A DNA stretch of 64,000 nucleotides from CAWCKS01 sp963763485 (GCA_963763485.1 CAVXOW010000005.1:868001-932000); one strand, 5' to 3'. Shown: positions 1 through 11,870, numbered from the stretch's first letter. Notes: a model not told the origin generated them from the letters alone. Translations and numbers: made by a program.

Positions 1-822
1 GATGTTCACCTCCATGCGACGGTGCTTGCCGATGCGATCGCCCGGGCTCGCGAGGCACGGCTGCTGCGCGCCGATCATTTTCTCCATTTGCGTTGTGAAA
101 TACCAATGCCCACAGTGGTTGAGGACGCGAGCGCGCTGGTCACGCGCGACGACATCCGCTTGATGTCACTGATGGACCACACGCCGGGGCAGCGGCAGTT
201 TCGCGACGAAGAAAAACTGCGCACCTACTACCGCGGCAAGAAGGGCGGGCTTAGTGACGACGAGCTCAATGAGCTGTTTGCGAGGCGGTTCGAATATCAA
301 CGCAAATATGCCGACAAGAACATGGGCGCGATCATCGCGCTCGCACGCGAGCACAATGTGCCGCTGGCGAGCCACGATGACACCACGGAGGAAAACGTTG
401 CCGACGCGGTCCGTGAAGGCGTGGCAGTCGCCGAATTCCCGACCACGATGGAAGCGGCGCGCGGGCTGCATGAGGCCGGCATCGATATCCTGATGGGCGC
501 GCCCAACGTCGTGCGCGGCGGTTCGCACTCCGGCAACATTGCCGCGATCGATCTTGCCCGCGAGGGCCTGCTCGATATTCTGTCGTCGGACTATATCCCG
601 TCGAGCCTGCTGATGGCGGCCCTGCAGCTTCCCGAGCGCGTGCCTCATATCGATCTTGCCGAAGCGGTGCGCACAGTGACGAAGACCCCGGCGGCCGCCG
701 TCGGCCTCGACGACCGCGGCGAGATCCTGGCCGGCAAGCGCGCCGACGTGATCCGTGTCCATATCGGCGGCGGTGTCCCCGTGGTGCGCTCGGTGTGGCG
801 CGCCGGCCAGCGCGTGGCATGA
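1..822 (+). CDS. phnM: PhnM, alpha-D-ribose 1-methylphosphonate 5-triphosphate diphosphatase (5' end cut by window)
   Basis: This is the C-terminal part of the amidohydrolase-fold enzyme that releases pyrophosphate from ribose methylphosphonate triphosphate in the C-P lyase pathway. The frame is open from base 1 (DVHLHATVLADA), so the true start lies outside the window. The visible part has the family features CEIPMP, the metal-site segment ending ASHDDTTEENV, the GAPNVVRGGSHSGN loop, and LSSDYIPSSLLMA with the conserved Asp. About 274 of the usual roughly 380 residues are present. The gene overlaps phnN by 4 bp (ATGA), and a DUF1045 gene follows in the same coupled style, which is the standard alphaproteobacterial phn operon order. 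It is expected to be a cytoplasmic, phosphate-starvation gene. Confidence 0.95.
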   Translation, partial: DVHLHATVLADAIARAREARLLRADHFLHLRCEIPMPTVVEDASALVTRDDIRLMSLMDHTPGQRQFRDEEKLRTYYRGKKGGLSDDELNELFARRFEYQRKYADKNMGAIIALAREHNVPLASHDDTTEENVADAVREGVAVAEFPTTMEAARGLHEAGIDILMGAPNVVRGGSHSGNIAAIDLAREGLLDILSSDYIPSSLLMAALQLPERVPHIDLAEAVRTVTKTPAAAVGLDDRGEILAGKRADVIRVHIGGGVPVVRSVWRAGQRVA

Positions 823-1403
823 CCGACGCTGAACCGATCGGTCCGGGGCGGCTCGTCCTCGTGGTTGGGCCGAGCGGCGCCGGCAAGGACACGTTGATCG
901 CCATCGCGAAGCGGCACTGCGCCGATGACGAGTACGTCAAATTCCCGCGCCGTGTCGTCACCCGGCCGTCGTCGCAGTTCGAAGACAATCTCGCGATGAC
1001 GCCGGCGGAGTTTGATGCGGCCGCGGGGCAGGGCGCTTTCGCGCTGCACTGGCGCGCGCACGATCATGCCTACGGTGTTCCACGACAGATTGATGACGAG
1101 ATCCGCGCCGGCAAAACCGTCGTGGTCAACGTGTCGCGTACCATCATTGCCGATGCGCGCAAGCGTTATGGCAACGTGACGGTCGTATTGATCACCGCGC
1201 CAGCGGAGGTCCTTGCCCAGCGCGTTGCGGCACGCAAGCGAGCCAGCGACACGTCGGTGGAGGAGCGCGTGCAGCGCGCGTCGTTGCCGGAATCTGCCAC
1301 GCCCGACATCCTGATTTCGAACATCGGCTCGGCCGAGGACCACGGCCGCGAGTTGGCCAGGCTGGTCGCGGGCGAGCGCCCAGCGACGAAGCAAATCTCA
1401 TGA
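819..1403 (+). CDS. phnN: PhnN, ribose 1,5-bisphosphate phosphokinase
   Basis: This small P-loop kinase makes PRPP from ribose 1,5-bisphosphate, the last step in recycling the sugar carrier of phosphonate breakdown. A Walker A motif GPSGAGKDTL lies near residues 17-26, followed by a guanylate-kinase-like fold including RRVVTRPSS and FALHWRAHDHAYG. The start chosen is the ATG at 819 that overlaps the phnM stop (ATGA). An upstream in-frame start at 795 exists but would lie inside phnM. The length of 194 residues is normal for PhnN. It is translationally coupled on both sides. Confidence 0.95.
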   Translation: MTDAEPIGPGRLVLVVGPSGAGKDTLIAIAKRHCADDEYVKFPRRVVTRPSSQFEDNLAMTPAEFDAAAGQGAFALHWRAHDHAYGVPRQIDDEIRAGKTVVVNVSRTIIADARKRYGNVTVVLITAPAEVLAQRVAARKRASDTSVEERVQRASLPESATPDILISNIGSAEDHGRELARLVAGERPATKQIS

Positions 1404-2095
1404 CACCGTTTCCACGCTACGCCATCTATTATGTCCCGGCCGCAAGCGACCCGCTATATCAGCTTGGCGCGCAGGCGCTCGGCTATGACGGCTTCACCGG
1501 CAAGGACATCGACTTTCCCCGGCAGATCACCCAGCGCATTTCCGATTGGCCCGAGGTGACGACTGATCCGCGCAAATACGCCTTTCACGCCACCCTGAAG
1601 GCGCCATTTGCGCTCGCGCCCGGCCGGACCGAAGCGGAGTTGCTCAAAGCCTTTGCCGCATTCGCCGCACCGGCAACGCTGAAAATCCCGTTGGTCGTGA
1701 GCTCAATTTCAAGCTTCATCGCCGTCATCCCGTCATCCCCGTCAGCCGAGTTGTCGGCGCTGGCCCAGACCTGCGTTGAGGCGTTTGATGAATTTCGCGC
1801 CCCGCTTACAGAGCATGATCGCGCCCGACGCCGGCCGGACCGGCTGAGCGCGCGCCAGGTCGCCCACCTCGATCGCTGGGGTTACCCTTATGTGGCCGAC
1901 GAATTCCGCTTTCATATGACGTTGACCGGGTCGTTGCCGGGCGAGCGGCACGAAACGATCGTGCCGCTGCTGCGGGAGTTGTTTGCCGGCATCACCGCGA
2001 CGCCGCGGTCGATCGACCGGATTGCGCTGTTCTATCAGCCCGATGCGGCCTCGCGGTTTCGGATCATTGCCGAGCGCGAGCTGACCGCACGCTAA
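1400..2095 (+). CDS. DUF1045 phosphonate-metabolism protein (2H phosphoesterase-like)
   Basis: This 231-residue protein belongs to the DUF1045 family that regularly sits beside phnM/phnN in alphaproteobacteria. Two HxT signatures, FHATLKAPF near residue 56 and FHMTLTGSL near residue 171, are the paired histidine motifs of 2H phosphoesterases. A role on a cyclic or phosphodiester intermediate of the C-P lyase pathway is therefore plausible, but I know of no settled reaction. It begins on ATGA overlapping the phnN stop, so it is the third coupled gene and apparently the last of this operon, because 257 bp without a gene follow. Confidence 0.9.
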   Translation: MTPFPRYAIYYVPAASDPLYQLGAQALGYDGFTGKDIDFPRQITQRISDWPEVTTDPRKYAFHATLKAPFALAPGRTEAELLKAFAAFAAPATLKIPLVVSSISSFIAVIPSSPSAELSALAQTCVEAFDEFRAPLTEHDRARRRPDRLSARQVAHLDRWGYPYVADEFRFHMTLTGSLPGERHETIVPLLRELFAGITATPRSIDRIALFYQPDAASRFRIIAERELTAR

Positions 2096-2352
2096 GCCGC
2101 ACTGTCATACAAGGCTGTCGCGGCGTTCCGCCGCGGACCGCCACCATTTGGCACGGCAACGCGATCCCCGAACCGCCCGGAGCGGATCCGGGGCATCTCG
2201 ACCGGCGGGAACGCTGCCGTCTTAGTCTTAGGTTGGCCCGGATCCTGCTTTGACAGACGACGCCCAACCTGATCCATTTCTAGGCACAGGGTTTCCGCAG
2301 CAGCGGAGCATCGATTTCCAACGGCATCAGGTAAAGCTCAGGAGCCGATCCC

Positions 2353-4148
2353 ATGAAAGAGCAGGACCTTCGAGATCTGATTTCCGACGTGAAGGCAGGG
2401 CGCCTGTCACGGCGGGCCTTCGTGCAGCAGATGATCGGCGTCGGCCTGACCGCGCCGATCGCAGGCATGATGCTGAGCCAGTCGCGGGGTCGCGTGGGGC
2501 GCTACCGAGATGCCCTACAAGCCGACCAAGGCCGGCGGTGGCGGCGCGCTCAAGCTGCTGTATTGGCAGGCGGTGACGCTGCTGAACCCGCATTTCGCCG
2601 TCGGCACCAAGGACCAGGAAGGTTCCCGCGTGTTCTACGAGCCGCTGGCGGGATGGGACAGCGACGGCAACCTGATTCCGGTCCTGGCCGCCGAGGTTCC
2701 GAGCAAGGACAATGATGGCCTGAAGGAAGACGGCCTCTCGGTGGTCTGGAAGCTGAAGAAGGGCGTCAAATGGCATGACGGCACGCCGTTCACCGCCGAC
2801 GACGTCGTCTTCACCTGGGAATACGCGAAGAACCCGGACACCGCCGCCGTCACGATCGGCAGCTACAAGGACATCAAGGTCGAGAAGATCGACGACTTAC
2901 CGTTCGGGTGATGTTCGACAAGCCGACGCCGTTCTGGGCCGATGCCTTTGTCGGCATCGAACGGCATGATCATCCCGAAGCATGTGTTTGCCGATTATAT
3001 CGGCAGCAAGTCGCGCGAGGCCCCGGCCAATTTGAAGCCGGTTGGCACCGGGCCCTACCTGTTCGTCGACTTCAAGCCGGGCGACATGGTGCAGGGCAAA
3101 CTCAATCCCGATTATCACGTCCCCAACCGGCCGTATTTCGACACGCTGGAGATCAAGGGCGGTGGCGATGCGGTGTCGGCCGCGCGCGCGGTGCTGCAGA
3201 CCGGCGAATACGACTACGCCTGGAACATGCAGGTGGAGGACGAAATCCTGACTCAGGCTCGAGGCTGGCGGCAACGGCAAGGTCAATATTCACGCGACCG
3301 GCAACGTCGAATTCATCACTGCTCAAATCACCGATCCCGGCGGTCGAGGTTGACGGCGAGCGCGCGAGCCTCAAGACCAAGCATCCGCTGTTCTCGCGAC
3401 CCGGCGGTGCGCCAGGCCATCAACCTGTTGATCGATCGCGACCTCGGTCGAGAAATTCATCTATGGCCGCACCGCGGTCGCCACGGCCAACTTCCTGAAC
3501 AATCCGGAACGCTTCCGGTCGAAGAGCACCAAGGTCGAGTTCAACATCGAGAAGGCCAACCAGATTCTGGAAGCGGCCGGCTGGAAGAAGGGGGCCGACG
3601 GCGTCCGCGCCAAGGACGGCAAGTAGCTGAAATTCGTATTCCAGACCTCGATCAATGCGCCGCGTCAGAAGACCCAGGCCATCATCAAGCAGGCGTGCCA
3701 GAAGGCGGGCATCGAGATCGAGCTCAAGTCGGTGGTGGCATCGGTGTTCTTCTCCTCCGACACCGCCAATCCCGACACCTACCCGCATTTCTATTGCGAC
3801 GCGCAGATGTACACCACCACCATGCCGCAGCCTGATCCGCAGATCTTCATGAACCAGTTCTCTCATGGGAGATGGCGACCAAGGCCAACAAGTGGCAGGG
3901 GCGCGATGTCTCGCGCTGGGTGAGCAAGGAATATGACGATATCTACAACCAGGCCGAGCAGGAGCTCGATCCGGTGAAGCGGGCGGCGATGTATATCAAG
4001 ATGAACGACATGGTCGTCGGCGACAATTATATCCAGCCCGTGGTCTATCGGCCGAGGGTCACGGCGTCTCGCGGGCAATCTGGTCGCCTTCATCAGCGGC
4101 TGGGACAACGACCTCTGGCAACTCGCGAGTTGGTACCGCGAAGGCTGA
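2353..4148 (+). pseudogene. ABC transporter substrate-binding protein, family 5 (peptide/solute), many frameshifts
   Basis: The open frames, read in relay, rebuild one extracytoplasmic solute-binding protein of the DppA/OppA family. It has an N-terminal twin-arginine-like leader (KAGRLSRRAFVQQM), then YWQAVTLLNPHF, the family-5 region VKWHDGTPFTADDVVFTWE, MIIPKHVF, GTGPYLF, and a C-terminal half ending SGWDNDLWQLASWYREG. I place +1 insertions near 2493, 2950, 3253, 3335, 3395, 3446 and 4068, and -1 (or +2) shifts near 2897 and 3867. An in-frame TAG lies at 3624-3626, where K/Q is expected. A good AGGAG precedes the ATG. It heads an operon with two permease and two ATPase genes, all broken. 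True decay and poor sequence are both possible. Confidence 0.8.
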
Positions 4149-4196
4149 GAGCGTAGTCATGGTGCGTAAAGCCTGACCGGGCAGTGGTGAAGAGCG

Positions 4197-5158
4197 ATGG
4201 GAAAATACATTCTCAGACGCCTGCTCATCGCTCTCCCCAGCCTGCTTGGCATCAGCTTCATTCTTTTCATGTTGCTCGCGCTGGCGCCCGGGCGATCCGT
4301 TCGGGGAGCTTGCGACCAATCCGAATATTCCGCCGGAAGTGCGCCTCGCGCTGCGGGCAAAATTCGGCATCGATGATCCGATCATCGTGCGTTACTTTCA
4401 CTGGCTGGTCGCGATGTTGCACGGCGACTGGGGCTTTTCGTTCGCAAGCCGCATCAACGTCGACCAGTTGATCCTGCAGCGCGTGCCGACCACGCTTTAT
4501 GTGATCGGCACGGCGCAGATACTCGCGCTCGCCATCGCGCTGCCGGTCGGCGTCTACGCGGCGATGCGGCCCTATTCGATGTTCGACCAGATCGCCAATG
4601 CCTGCGCCTTCATCGGCTTCTCGCTGCCGACGTTCTTCACCGGGCTGCTGCTGATCCTGATCTTCAGCGTCAATCTCGGCTGGCTGCCGATTCGTCTACC
4701 GCGCCGATGTCTCGGCCACCGGCTGGCACTGGTACTGGGAGAAGATCAAGCAGGCGATCATGCCGGTCGCCGTGCTCGGGCTGTTCCAGGCGGCGTCCTA
4801 CACGCGCTATGTGCGCTCCGCCGTGCTCGACGTGATCCGGCTCGATTACGTCACCACCGCGCGCTCAAAGGGCCTCGCCGAAGGCAAGGTCATCGTCAAG
4901 CATGTTGTCCGCAATGCGCTGATCCCGGTGGTGACGCTGGTCGCGCTGCAAATGCCGTCGGTGTTCGGCGGCGCCATCATCACCGAGCAGATCTTTCGCG
5001 TGCCCGGTATCGGCTCGCTGCTGATCTCCGCCATCCTCGCCAACGACACGCCCGTCATCATGGCGGTGACGTTCGTGTTCGCCTGTCTCGTCATCCTGTT
5101 CAACCTCCTCGCCGATATCATCTATGGCTGGCTTGACCCACGCATCGCCTACCGCTGA
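4197..5158 (+). pseudogene. ABC transporter permease, DppB/OppB-like, two frameshifts
   Basis: This is the first membrane subunit of the importer. It starts MGKYILRRLLIALPSLLG at the ATG at 4197 and has the family features ALAPGDPFG, a long membrane-spanning middle, and a C-terminal EAA-type loop in the stretch DYVTTARSKGLAEGKVIVKH, followed by a GAIITEQIF-type end. Single extra bases near 4290 (GCCCGGGCGAT for GCCCGGCGAT) and near 4691 move the frame 0 to 1 to 2. Removing them gives about 319 residues, normal for the family. It overlaps the next gene. Confidence 0.82.
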
Positions 5159-6068
5159 AGCGGCGCTGCCGCTCGTGATCGAACTCGCGGCGCGTGTCGC
5201 CGCTGTTCGACTCATGGCGGCGTTTCCGTCGCCATCGCCTCGCCGTCGTCAGCATCGTCGATCCTGGTGCTGCTGGCGGCCGCCGTGCTCGCCGGGCCTC
5301 TGATCTGGCGCGTGCCGATCAACGAAATCGATTTCACCGCGCGGCTCGCGACGCCGTCGTGGGACCATCCGCTCGGCACCGACGATCTCGGCCAGGATCT
5401 TTTGGCGCGGATGCTCTATGGCGGACGGATTTCGCTTGCCGTGGGTTTTGCGGCGATGTGCGTGTCGGTCATCGGTCGGCGTCTTGATCGGCGCGGTCTC
5501 CGGCATCTCGCGCGGCAGCATCGATGCCGTGCTGATGTGGATCACCGACCTGTTCCTGTCGCTGCCGCAACTGCCGCTGCTGCTCCTTGTCACGTATCTG
5601 TTCCGCGATTTCCTCAAAGGCATCGTCGGCCCGGAAGGCGGCATCTTCATCCTGATCGTGCTGGTGATCGGCAGCTTCCGCTGGATGCCGGTTGCGCGAC
5701 TGGTGCGCGCTCAGTTCCTGTCATTGCGTGAAAAGGAATTCGTCGAGGCGGCGCGCGCACTTGGCGCCTCGACGACGCGACTGGTGATGAAGCACATCCT
5801 TCCGAATGCGCTCGGCCCGGTGATCGTCGCCGGCACCATCGATGTCGCGGCTGCCATCATCGCTGAATCGACACTGTCGTTCCTCGGCCTCGGCTTTCCG
5901 CCCGACATTCCGACCTGGGGACGCCTGCTGTTCGACGCCAAGGACTATCTCGACATCGCGCCGCACTGGGCACTGTTCTCGGGCGGCGCGATCTTCCTCA
6001 CCGTGCTTGCCATCAATTTCATCGGCGACGGATTGCGCGACGTGCTCGATCCGCGGAAGGTCATGTGA
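5124..6068 (+). pseudogene. ABC transporter permease, DppC/OppC-like, three frameshifts
   Basis: This is the second permease subunit. The best start is the ATG at 5124 (MAGLTHASPTAEAALPL), which overlaps the upstream permease. Extra bases near 5190, 5258 and 5472 then interrupt it. The repaired product is about 313 residues with the DppC signature DHPLGTDDLGQDLLARMLYGGR, an EAA loop (AARALGASTTRLVMKHILPN), and SFLGLGFPPDIPTWGRLL, ending DGLRDVLDPRKVM. The stop lies against the ATG of the following ATPase (GTGATGG). The fold is intact once the three single-base insertions are removed. Confidence 0.82.
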
Positions 6069-7089
6069 TGGCTGTTGTTCCCGAGGTGAAGCCCGTGGCG
6101 GCGACGTCGCTGCTCGAGATCCGTGGGCTTCAGCACCCATTTCGCCAGCGACGAGGGCATGGTGCATGCCGTCGATGGCGTCGATCTCGCGATCGATCGC
6201 GGCGAGACAGTCTGCGTGGTCGGCGAATCCGGCTGCGGCAAGACGGTGACCGCGCTCTCGGTGCTGAAGCTGATCGCGATGCCGCCGGGACGCATCGTCG
6301 GCGGGCAGATCCTGTGGCAGGGTCGCGATATCGTGCCGCTGCATGCGGACGAGATGAATCAGATTCGCGCCAAGGAAATCGGCATCATCTTTCAGGAGCC
6401 GATGACCTCGCTCAACCCGGTCTATACCGTTGGCGATCAGATCGCCGAGGTGATCCGCGCTGCACGAAGGTTTGAGCCGGCGCGCCGCGCTCGATCGCGC
6501 GGTCGAGATGCTGGCGCTGGTGCAGATCCCGAATCCGAAACGGCGCGTGAACGACTATCCGCACCAGTTCTCCGGCGGCATGCGGCAGCGGGTGATGATC
6601 GCGATGGCGCTGTCGTGCCGTCCGAAACTGTTGATCGCGGACGAGCCGACCACGGCGCTCGACGTGACGATCCAGGCACAAATCCTCGATCTGCTGCAGG
6701 ACATGAAGTCGCGGCTCGGCATGTCGATCATGCTGATCACCCACGCCATGGGCGTGGTCGCCGAGGTCGCCCAGCGGGTCGTCGTCATGTACGCCGGCAA
6801 GGTGGTGGAGGAAGCCTCCGTCGACCGGCTGTTCGCCAATCCGCGGCATCCCTACACGCAGGGCTTGATCCGCTCGATCCCGCGCCTCGATCTCGCTGCG
6901 ACACACAGGGCGCGCCTGGAAACCATCGCCGGCGTGGTGCCAAAACTGATCAATCCGCCGGTTGGCTGTCGCTTCGCGCCGCGCTGCCGCTTTGCTACGC
7001 CTGAATGCGCTCAAGGCGCAGCCGCCGCTGCGCGAGGTCGAGCCGGGCCATCGAGTCGCCTGCATCCACGCCGAACAGGCGGTCCTGCA

Positions 7090-7093
<4 letters not shown>
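6068..7093 (+). pseudogene. ABC transporter ATP-binding protein, DppD/OppD-like, three frameshifts
   Basis: The first nucleotide-binding subunit starts at ATG 6068 (MAVVPEVKPVAATSLLEIRG). It shows Walker A GESGCGKTVT, the Q-loop IIFQEPMTSLNPV, the signature SGGMRQRVMIA, Walker B LLIADEPTTALD and the switch histidine (ITHAMGVV). It ends with the oligopeptide-ATPase C-terminal zone (PPVGCRFAPRC), where a cysteine-rich motif is usual. Extra single bases near 6125, 6463 and 7012 shift the frame. The repaired end reads CIHAEQAVLQ and stops at 7093, overlapping the next ATG. A seemingly continuous 564-residue frame across 6472-8166 is an artefact of these shifts. Confidence 0.8.
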
Positions 7094-8062
<969 letters not shown>

Positions 8063-10325
8063 TCATTTTGCGCTCAGCAACTCCTCGATCCGGATCGGGA
8101 AGCGACGCACGCGAATACCCGTGGCGTGCCAGACCGCGTTGGCGATGGCGCCAGCACTGCCGGTAATGCCGATCTCGCCGACACCCTTGATGCCGAGCGC
8201 GTTCACATGAGGATCGTGCTCGTCAACGGTGATGACCTCGAGCGGCGGCACGTCGGCATTCACCGGGATGTGATACTCGGCGAGGTTGGGGTTGAGCGTC
8301 CGGCCGGAGCGCCGGTCCATGATCGCCTCTTCATGGAGCGCAAACGACAGGCCCCAGATCATGCCGCCATTGAGCTGGCTCTGCACCAGTTTTGGATTGA
8401 TGATCCGCCCGGCCGCAAACGCGCCGACCATCCGCGTTGCACGAATCTGGCCAAGGTCCGGATCGACCTTCACCTCCGCAAACACCGCGCCATGCGCATG
8501 CATGGCGTAGATCGATTGCGCTGCAGGGTCCATCGCGCCCTTGCCGCGGCCTTCGATTTCTTTCAGGCCCGCGCGATTGAGGATGTCGCTGTAACTCTCG
8601 CTTCGTGCTTCGTCATCGCGACGATGCAGGCGTCCGCTGCGCGCAATCACCCCGGCATTGCCGGCACCGAATAGCGGTGAGCGCTGGTCGCCGGTCGCAA
8701 GATCGATGAGCCTGGCAATCACGGTGGCGCCCGCATCCTGGATCGCTGCGCCGGCTGTGGCGGTGTGGGCCGAGCCGCCGGCGATGCCGCCATCCGGCAG
8801 GTCCGACGTGCCAGCCCTGAACTCGACCCTGTCGAGGTCAAGTGCAAGTCCATCGGCTGCGATCTGCGCGAACGCGGTCCAGGCGCCCTGGCCCATGTCG
8901 TGGGTTCCGCATTCGACGAGACCCGATCCGTCGTTGCGGATCACAGCGCGCGCCTCGGCCAGGAACATCAGCGCCGGGAAGATCGCGGTGCCGACACCCC
9001 AGCCGACCAGCAGGCCATCCTTGTCGCGCATCTGCCGCGGCTCCAGCGGCCGTTTGGACCAGCCGAAGCGTTCAGCGCCTCGCGCATAGCATTCACGCAG
9101 CGCCTTGGATGAGAACGGCTTGCCGGTAATCGGCTCGACCTCGGCATAGTTCTTGATGCGGAACGCCAGCGGGTCCATGCGGCAAGCCCACGCTGCCTCA
9201 TCGATGGCATTCTCCAGCGCCATCGAGCCCGGTGCTTCGCCCGGCGCGCGCATGAACAGCGGCGTTCCGGTATCGATGCGCACGGCTTCGTGCGAAACCG
9301 CGATGGCAGGGCTGGCATAGAGTGCGTCGGATGCGTTCGCGGCCGGCTCGTAGAAATCGTCATACGTGCTTGTCGCGATCTTTGCGTGATGGGTGATGGC
9401 GGTGAGACGGCCGTCGGCGATCGGCGCCAATCCGCATGGTCTGGCGGGTCGGCGACCGATGACCGACCGGCCCGTACATCTGGTCACGGCGCAGCACGAG
9501 TTTGACGGGACGGCCGACCAGCCTAGCTGCCATGATGCCGAGCATCTGCGGGCCTGCCGCCGATCCTTTTGAGCCAAAGCCGCCGCCGAGAAACGGACTG
9601 CGGATGTGGATCTTGTCCGGGGCAACACCGAACAAGCCCGCAATGCGCCCGCGGGTCATGACCAACCCTTGCGTCGGCATATCGATCGACAGCTTGTCAC
9701 CATCAAAGGCCACGACGATCGCATGCGGCTCCATCGCGTTGTGATATTGCCGCGACGTCTCGTACGTCGCTTCGATCACCGTCGCGGCCCCGGCCAACGC
9801 CGCTTCAACGTCGCCATGCCTTACAATCGGCGGGTTGCCGACGCCGACCGCGGGCGGCACGTAGCTATCGCCCGCATCGAGACCGATGCGCGCCGGCTCA
9901 GCCTGATAGCGTGGCGATAGCAAGGTCGCGCCTTCGCTGGCTGCCTCGAGCGTTTCGGCGATAACCACTGCGATCGGCTGGTTTGCGTAGCGCACGGAGT
10001 CGTTCTGCAGGAGATCGAGCCGGAACATCAGCGGATTGGTCTTGGCGTCCGGATCGTCCACAAGCTGCGGTTTGTGTGCCGGCGTCATGACATCGACCAC
10101 GCCGGGATGGCGCTTTGCGCCATCGACGTCGAGGAAGGTGACGCGCCCACGCGCTATGCTGCTGGTCGCGATGACCGCGTAGAGCATGCCGGGCAAATGA
10201 TTGTCGGCGGCAAAACGCGCTTCACCGCGGACCTTCAGGACGCCGTCGCGCCGGGTCAGCGGCTGGCCGATGTTGGAGCCGTGACGGGTATGAGCAGGAG
10301 CTTGGCTCAGGCGGAGCTCAGGCAT
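8063..10325 (-). pseudogene. Xanthine dehydrogenase/aldehyde oxidase family molybdopterin-binding subunit (PaoC/CoxL-like), one frameshift
   Basis: This is the large molybdenum-cofactor subunit of an aldehyde or xanthine oxidoreductase. The N-terminal part begins MPELRLSQAPAHTRHGSNIG and contains the family segments GQPLTRRDGVLKVRGEARFA and FLGGGFGSKG. The C-terminal part holds VRTPGEAPG-like cofactor-site residues (here MRAPGEAPGSMALE) and GIKGVGEIGITGSAGAIANA with the active-site Glu typical of the end of the subunit. One extra base near 9420 (minus-strand GATCGCCGACG for GATGCCGACG) breaks the frame. The repaired length is about 754 residues. The start overlaps the FAD-subunit stop by 8 bp, so the three genes form an operon. 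Confidence 0.85.
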
Positions 10326-11376
10326 GTTGAAGTACTCCGGCGACGGGAGAAAATGGTGAGGCGGGTAGGGCAGGCAGCTGTTCAGGCGTTCCGGCGGCGG
10401 CAAGCGTCAGTGCGCGTACGATGATCCGTCGCGCAAGCTCGATCTTGAAGGCGTTGTCGCCGGATGGTTTTGCGTCGGCGAGAGCGGCCATGGCGACTTG
10501 GCCAAAGGTGACAGCATTCGGTTTGGCGCCGACGAGAATCGTCTCGGCCTCGCGTACGCGCCACGGCTTTGCGGCGACACCGCCGAGCGCAAGGCGTGCT
10601 TCCTTGATCGTGTCTCGCTCGACCCGCAGCGCAGCCGCGGCCGACACCAGCGCGAACGCATAGGACGTGCGCTCGCGGACCTTCAGGTAACGCGCATGCG
10701 GGGCGAAGTGGCGTGCTTCGGCCGGCAGTCGCACCGCAGTGATCAGGTCGCCAGACTCGAGCACGCTATCGTGTTCCGGTGCGGCATCAGGCAGGCGATG
10801 CAGTGCGTCCAGCGCAATCTCGCGCCGGCCGTTGCGTCCCTCGATCTCGACCACGGCGTCGAGCGCGACCAGCGGCACGCAGAAATCGGAAGGATGCGTC
10901 GCGATACAAGCGTCACTCCAGCCCAGGATGGCGTGCAGGCGGTTCTCGCCGCCGCGGGCATCGCAGCCCGAGCCAGGCTGGCGTTTGTTGCACGCGCTCG
11001 CGGCGTCGTAGAAATAGGCGCACCGCGTTCGCTGCATCAGATTGCCGCCGACGGTCGCCGCATTGCGCAGCTGCGCGGAGGCGCCCGACAACAGCGCTTC
11101 GGCAACGGCAGGGTAAGCGCGCGCAAAATCCTGGTCGTGGGCGAGATCGGCATTGCGGACGAGCGCGCCGACGCGAACGCTACCGTCAGGCAGATGCTCG
11201 ATGCGGTCGAGGCCTTTCAGGCGCGTCACGTCAACCAGCCGCTCGGGGCGCGCGACGTTGCCCTTCATCAGATCGAGCAGATTGGTGCCGGCTGCGAGAT
11301 AGGTTGCGTCCGGCGCCGCGGCCGCCGCGATCGCTTCGGCGATCGTCGTCGGCCTGATGTACTCAAAAGTCTTCAT
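10318..11376 (-). CDS. FAD-binding subunit of aldehyde oxidoreductase with extra [4Fe-4S] loop (PaoB/YagS-like)
   Basis: This medium subunit (352 residues) carries electrons from the molybdenum site through FAD. The CoxM-type FAD motifs are YLAAGTNLLDLMKG near residues 30-43 and ATVGGNLMQRTRC near 107-119. The latter leads into a cysteine-rich insert, RCAYFYDAASACNKRQPGSGC, with cysteines spaced as in the [4Fe-4S]-binding loop of E. coli PaoB. That insert separates this family from ordinary CoxM or XdhB. The gene overlaps the iron-sulfur subunit by 4 bp (ATGA) and the large subunit by 8 bp. Confidence 0.92.
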   Translation of the reverse strand: MKTFEYIRPTTIAEAIAAAAAPDATYLAAGTNLLDLMKGNVARPERLVDVTRLKGLDRIEHLPDGSVRVGALVRNADLAHDQDFARAYPAVAEALLSGASAQLRNAATVGGNLMQRTRCAYFYDAASACNKRQPGSGCDARGGENRLHAILGWSDACIATHPSDFCVPLVALDAVVEIEGRNGRREIALDALHRLPDAAPEHDSVLESGDLITAVRLPAEARHFAPHARYLKVRERTSYAFALVSAAAALRVERDTIKEARLALGGVAAKPWRVREAETILVGAKPNAVTFGQVAMAALADAKPSGDNAFKIELARRIIVRALTLAAAGTPEQLPALPASPFSPVAGVLQHA

Positions 11377-11870
11377 GCGGAGCGCCTCTGGTCGGCTGTG
11401 GTGATGGCCTCGTGCGCCTCGAGCACGGCATCGACGATTCCGGCATAGGCGCCGCAGCGGCAGAGGTTGCCGCTCATGCCTTCACGCACGCGCTCGGGAT
11501 CGTCGCCGGCCTGGCCTTCGCGGATCAAACCGATCGCGCTCATGATCTGGCCAGGCGTGCAGAATCCGCACTGCAGGGCATCATGGGCGACGAACGCGGC
11601 CTGCACGGGGTCAAGGATATCGCCGCGCGCGACGCCCTCGATCGTCAGCACATCGGCGCCGTCACAACTCAGCGCCAGCGTAAGGCATGAATTGACCCGC
11701 CGGCCATCGACCAGCACAGTACAGGCGCCGCATTGTCCGCGGTCGCAGCCCTTCTTCGTTCCGGTCAGGTGCAGGCGTTCGCGCAACAGGTCGAGCAGCG
11801 TGACGCGCGGGTCATCAAGCTCGATATTGTGCCGTTCGCCGTTGACGGTGAGGTTGATGGCGTAACTCAT
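11373..11870 (-). CDS. [2Fe-2S] iron-sulfur subunit of aldehyde oxidoreductase (PaoA/CoxS-like)
   Basis: This small subunit carries two [2Fe-2S] clusters. The plant-ferredoxin-type motif GCDRGQCGACTVLVDG lies near residue 45, with a fourth Cys in NSCLTLA. The second motif, CGFCTPGQ followed by GNLCRCGAY, is in the helical C-terminal domain. I chose the ATG at 11870 (MSYAINLTVNG). An in-frame ATG at 11888 would add six residues. Neither start gives a Tat leader, unlike periplasmic E. coli PaoA, so a cytoplasmic complex is more likely. It is the first gene of the minus-strand operon and faces a TetR gene across about 230 bp. Confidence 0.93.
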   Translation of the reverse strand: MSYAINLTVNGERHNIELDDPRVTLLDLLRERLHLTGTKKGCDRGQCGACTVLVDGRRVNSCLTLALSCDGADVLTIEGVARGDILDPVQAAFVAHDALQCGFCTPGQIMSAIGLIREGQAGDDPERVREGMSGNLCRCGAYAGIVDAVLEAHEAITTADQRRSA

